Source: Prevotella sp. UBA2444
GTDB taxonomy: Bacteria > Bacteroidota > Bacteroidia > Bacteroidales > Bacteroidaceae
Assembly (NCBI GenBank): GCA_002342665.1
Contig: DDQK01000001.1
Coordinates: 1-24,997 of the forward strand
Length of the DNA: 24,997 nucleotides
Reading direction: 5' to 3'
The notes below the pieces were generated by a model. The model worked only from the letters and a program-made list of their open reading frames with translations, was not told where the DNA came from and did no database searches. The position numbers were made by a program, and so were the translations under genes. Below, piece after piece: positions 22,483-24,997 of this stretch (its first letter is position 1; each line of letters starts with the position of its first letter).

Positions 22483-23100
22483 ATGATACAACAACAATAC
22501 CCCTCGCAATTGCTGGAGAAGGCTGTACAAGAATTTTCCAAACTGCCAGGTGTCGGGCGTAAGACAGCCTTGCGCCTGGTGCTCCATCTCCTCCGTCAGG
22601 ATACTGGCGATGTGGATGACTTTTCCGATGCCATCGTCAGACTGAAGCATGAGGTGAAATACTGTCGCGTATGTCACAACATCAGCGACAACGAGATTTG
22701 CCCTATCTGTAGCAATTCCCGTAGAGACGGCTCACTAGTTTGCGTAGTGGAGAATATCCAAGACGTGATGGCAGTGGAGAACACCCAGCAGTTCAACGGA
22801 CTTTACCACGTATTGGGGGGCGTTATCTCACCTATGGATGGCATCGGACCAAGCGATCTTGAAATAGACTCTCTCGTCAGTCGTGTGGCCGAAGGAAACA
22901 TCCGTGAGGTAATTCTCGCACTGAGCTCCACGATGGAGGGCGATACTACCAACTTCTATATCTACCGGAAGATGGCGCCCTACGATGTGAAGGTCAGTAT
23001 CATCGCCCGGGGTATCTCTATCGGCGATGAATTGGAATATACCGACGAGGTGACACTCGGACGTTCCATTTTAAACAGAACATTATTCGAAGGAAAATAA
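22483..23100 (+). CDS. recR: Recombination mediator RecR
   Basis: 205 residues, the usual length. A helix-hairpin-helix ([20 protein letters not shown]) is followed by a four-cysteine zinc finger ([16 protein letters not shown]), a Toprim domain ([33 protein letters not shown]) and the C-terminal Walker-B-like tail. RecR works with RecO (and RecF) to load RecA on SSB-coated DNA. ATG 22483 is preferred over longer in-frame starts that overlap the ABC-F gene. Confidence 0.96.
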   Translation: MIQQQYPSQLLEKAVQEFSKLPGVGRKTALRLVLHLLRQDTGDVDDFSDAIVRLKHEVKYCRVCHNISDNEICPICSNSRRDGSLVCVVENIQDVMAVENTQQFNGLYHVLGGVISPMDGIGPSDLEIDSLVSRVAEGNIREVILALSSTMEGDTTNFYIYRKMAPYDVKVSIIARGISIGDELEYTDEVTLGRSILNRTLFEGK

Positions 23101-23101
23101 T

Positions 23102-23533
23102 ATGGAAGATATGAAGAAAACCCAAACGACGTTGATGATGGTCTATGTAGGCATCATCCTCATGACGCTGCTTCTGGTGGTGCTATGTGAGACCGATGTG
23201 CTCGATTCTGGCCAGATGGCCCACAATAAGCAAGCAGAATTCGTTACCACTGCAATGATGGAACTGATAACTCTCGCAAGCGCATTTTTCGGTCTCCGCA
23301 TGTTTAAGTTTCAGGTTGTTCGTCAGCAGCTCCTCAGCCAGCAAGCGCCGGCTCTGCTCAAGTTTGGTCTGGTACGGTTGGTAATGCTCGAGGCCCCTAT
23401 GCTCAGTAATACCTTATTTTATTATATGTACATGAATCCTACGTTCGGCTATATGGCCATCATCCTGCTGCTTTGTCTGCCGTTCGTCTATCCCAGTATG
23501 AGCCGTTGCATCGCTGAAACCACTGAAGAATGA
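23102..23533 (+). CDS. Four-helix membrane protein, unknown function
   Basis: 143 residues with four predicted helices: about 11-29, 52-66, 86-108 and 112-132. No catalytic or binding motif is visible. It starts one base after the recR stop and overlaps the glycosyltransferase start by four bases, so it is an integral operon member rather than a chance frame. The ALLKFGLVRLVMLEAP segment is conserved-looking, but I cannot name a family. Confidence 0.8.
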   Translation: MEDMKKTQTTLMMVYVGIILMTLLLVVLCETDVLDSGQMAHNKQAEFVTTAMMELITLASAFFGLRMFKFQVVRQQLLSQQAPALLKFGLVRLVMLEAPMLSNTLFYYMYMNPTFGYMAIILLLCLPFVYPSMSRCIAETTEE

Positions 23534-24366
23534 AACTTTCTGTCGTTATAGTCAGCTATAATGTCCGTCGCTTCGTTGAGCAGTGCCTGGATAGTGTACA
23601 CAAGGCCTCCGAGGGTATCGAAACCGAGGTGTTTGTTGTCGATAATGCCTCGCAGGATGATACCGTAGAGGCTATTGGCAAGGAGTATCCCTGGGTTCGT
23701 CTGATAGCCAACGATGACAATCTCGGGTTCGCCCGCGCCAACAATATTGCCATCCGGCAGTCTGTAGGCGAGTACGTGTTGTTGCTCAATCCAGATACCA
23801 TAGTTGCTGAACAGACACTCCGACAGACCGTTGATTTCATGGATGCCCATCCGAAAGCGGGTGGGGTAGGGGTGCGCATGCACAATGCTGATGGTACGCT
23901 GGCTCCAGAATCGCGCAGGGCCATACCAACGCCTTGGGTGTCATGTCTGAAGATGCTCGGATTCACTCGTCGCTACTATATGAGCCACCTCTCCTGGGAT
24001 GAGCCCGGACGCATTGAGGTTATTAGCGGAGCCTTCTGTCTGCTGCGTCGAAAGGCACTCGACCAAATAGGACTGCTCGACGAAGACTTCTTTATGTATG
24101 GTGAAGACATAGACCTCTCTTTCCGATTGCTCAAGGGTGGGTGGGAAAACTGGTACGTGCCCTGCGATATTGTCCATTTTAAGGGAGAGTCCACTCAGAA
24201 GTCCACTTTCCGCTATGTCCATGTCTTCTATCAGGCTATGCTCATCTTCTTCCGGAAGCACTACAGCCACTTGAGTGTCTTCTATACCCTTCCTGTGAAG
24301 ATGGCCATCTACTTCCGGGCAGCAATTGCACTGATTGATATCATCCGTAAAAAACTACATCTATGA
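23530..24366 (+). CDS. Family 2 glycosyltransferase (rhamnosyltransferase-like)
   Basis: 278 residues. A GT-A fold is shown by LSVVIVSYNVRRFVEQCLDSV at the start, VDNASQDDT, the NLGFARANN motif typical of WbbL/rhamnosyltransferase-like GT2 enzymes, and a DXD-equivalent LLLNPDT at about 93-99. A conserved GAFCLLRRKALDQIGLLDEDFFMYGEDIDLSFRL segment contains the likely catalytic ED. A short hydrophobic C-terminal segment may touch the membrane. Probably adds a sugar to lipid-linked glycan or cell-surface polysaccharide; donor and acceptor are unknown. ATGA overlaps at both ends couple it to its neighbours. Confidence 0.93.
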   Translation: MKLSVVIVSYNVRRFVEQCLDSVHKASEGIETEVFVVDNASQDDTVEAIGKEYPWVRLIANDDNLGFARANNIAIRQSVGEYVLLLNPDTIVAEQTLRQTVDFMDAHPKAGGVGVRMHNADGTLAPESRRAIPTPWVSCLKMLGFTRRYYMSHLSWDEPGRIEVISGAFCLLRRKALDQIGLLDEDFFMYGEDIDLSFRLLKGGWENWYVPCDIVHFKGESTQKSTFRYVHVFYQAMLIFFRKHYSHLSVFYTLPVKMAIYFRAAIALIDIIRKKLHL

Positions 24367-24878
24367 GAAAAGTCTATCCAAAAGTGAACCTTCGTGCCAT
24401 CGAACCCGAGGATCTCGACTTGCTCTACCGCATCGAGAACGACGTTAAACTATGGAATGTCGGCACCTCCAATGTGCCCTATAGCCGATACACCCTTCAT
24501 GAATATATTGCCAATGCCTCTGGTGATATCTATATCGACAAGCAGGTGCGCATGATGATTGAGAACGAGCAGCATCAGGTTGTGGGTATTGTCGATATTG
24601 TCAACTTCGACCCCAGTAACCGGCGTGCAGAATTAGGACTGGTCATCGAAGAGCCCTATCGCCATCAAGGCTACGGCATGAGCACTATTCGGGAAATTGC
24701 AGCCTATGCCCTCAATGTACTCCATCTGCACCAACTTTTCGCTTTCATTGATGCACGCAATGAACCATGTCTGCAACTCTTCAGACAGTTAGGTTGTATA
24801 GAGACGTCCAAACTTAATGATTGGCTCTTCGATGGCGTAGAATACCACGAAGCTGTCGTCATGCAGATGGTTTTGTGA
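24363..24878 (+). CDS. GNAT-family N-acetyltransferase (RimJ/RimL-like)
   Basis: 171 residues with the GNAT fold: LRAIEPEDLDLLYRIEND at the start, strand 4 AELGLVIEEPYR, and the acetyl-CoA loop RHQGYGMST (100-108). The C-terminal part has the ENP-like ARNEPCLQLFRQLGC segment. The acceptor may be an amino sugar, a protein N-terminus or an antibiotic-like amine; the neighbouring glycosyltransferase makes a sugar plausible but unproven. Last gene of the operon, overlapping the previous stop by four bases. Confidence 0.92.
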   Translation: MRKVYPKVNLRAIEPEDLDLLYRIENDVKLWNVGTSNVPYSRYTLHEYIANASGDIYIDKQVRMMIENEQHQVVGIVDIVNFDPSNRRAELGLVIEEPYRHQGYGMSTIREIAAYALNVLHLHQLFAFIDARNEPCLQLFRQLGCIETSKLNDWLFDGVEYHEAVVMQMVL

Positions 24879-24917
24879 CTCTTTTTGCCTATTTTCAGAA
24901 AAAAAGTCCGAAAATGT

Positions 24918-24948
24918 TTTGCTAATTCGGATTTTATTCATACCTTTG
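24918..24948 (+). promoter_or_regulatory. Housekeeping promoter of tRNA at window end
   Basis: TTTG at 24918-24921, 19 bases, TACCTTTG at 24941-24948, 29 bases before the first tRNA base. Confidence 0.75.
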
Positions 24949-24977
24949 CACCCGCAAACGAAAAAAGAGACCAACAA

Positions 24978-24997
24978 GGTGCGTTAGTTCAGTAGGT
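24978..24997 (+). tRNA. Partial tRNA, 5' end only
   Basis: GGTGCGT followed by TAGTTCAGTAGGT has the form of a 5' acceptor strand and D arm. The window ends before the anticodon, so the amino acid cannot be read. A good promoter lies just upstream. Confidence 0.75.

Overview
The window looks like chromosomal DNA of a Bacteroidales bacterium, most likely Prevotella or a near relative. Evidence is the Bacteroidota-type housekeeping promoters (TAnnTTTG with TTTG or TTG about 17-20 bases upstream), weak ribosome binding sites, a Rho with a very long acidic/Ala-rich insertion, a DUF4491 protein, a K+-dependent membrane pyrophosphatase and many small lipoproteins. Most of the window is ordinary housekeeping DNA; the first 4.6 kb and the following repeat-rich gap are accessory.

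Region 1 (30-4559) is the most interesting part. It holds a single-chain fusion of an ECF sigma factor, a transmembrane helix and an outer-membrane beta-barrel, then a cysteine-containing lipoprotein, a radical SAM/SPASM enzyme and a Gfo/Idh/MocA-type oxidoreductase translationally coupled to it. A 38-base promoter-like element (TGCAGTC, exactly 15 bases, GGACTWTATAARTAGA) precedes the sigma, lipoprotein and radical SAM genes and is unlike the housekeeping promoters elsewhere. I infer a self-regulated envelope-sensing cassette in which the fused sigma reads these elements; this is a hypothesis.

Region 2 (4560-5535) holds an N-terminal remnant of a RAYT (REP-associated Y1 transposase), a roughly 134-bp nest of palindromes, a degenerate triple repeat, and a minus-strand tRNA-Ser(GCT)/tRNA-Glu(CTC) unit with promoter and terminator.

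Region 3 (5535-9284) has a minus-strand pepD-lipoprotein pair, divergent from a plus-strand set: small membrane protein, OmpH/Skp-like lipoprotein and zinc metallopeptidase. Region 4 (9290-12779) has a minus-strand operon (GH25 lysozyme with MORN-like repeats, DUF4491 protein, rlmH) and a divergent iron-type alcohol dehydrogenase. Region 5 (12796-15834) is a minus-strand pair: an acidic-tailed unknown protein and the membrane pyrophosphatase. Region 6 (15951-19888) has rarA and a TRIC-type channel on plus, convergent with rho on minus. Region 7 (20064-24878) is a tightly packed plus-strand operon: engB, an ABC-F protein (Uup type), recR, a four-helix membrane protein, a GT2 glycosyltransferase and a GNAT acetyltransferase. 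The window ends inside the start of a tRNA gene.
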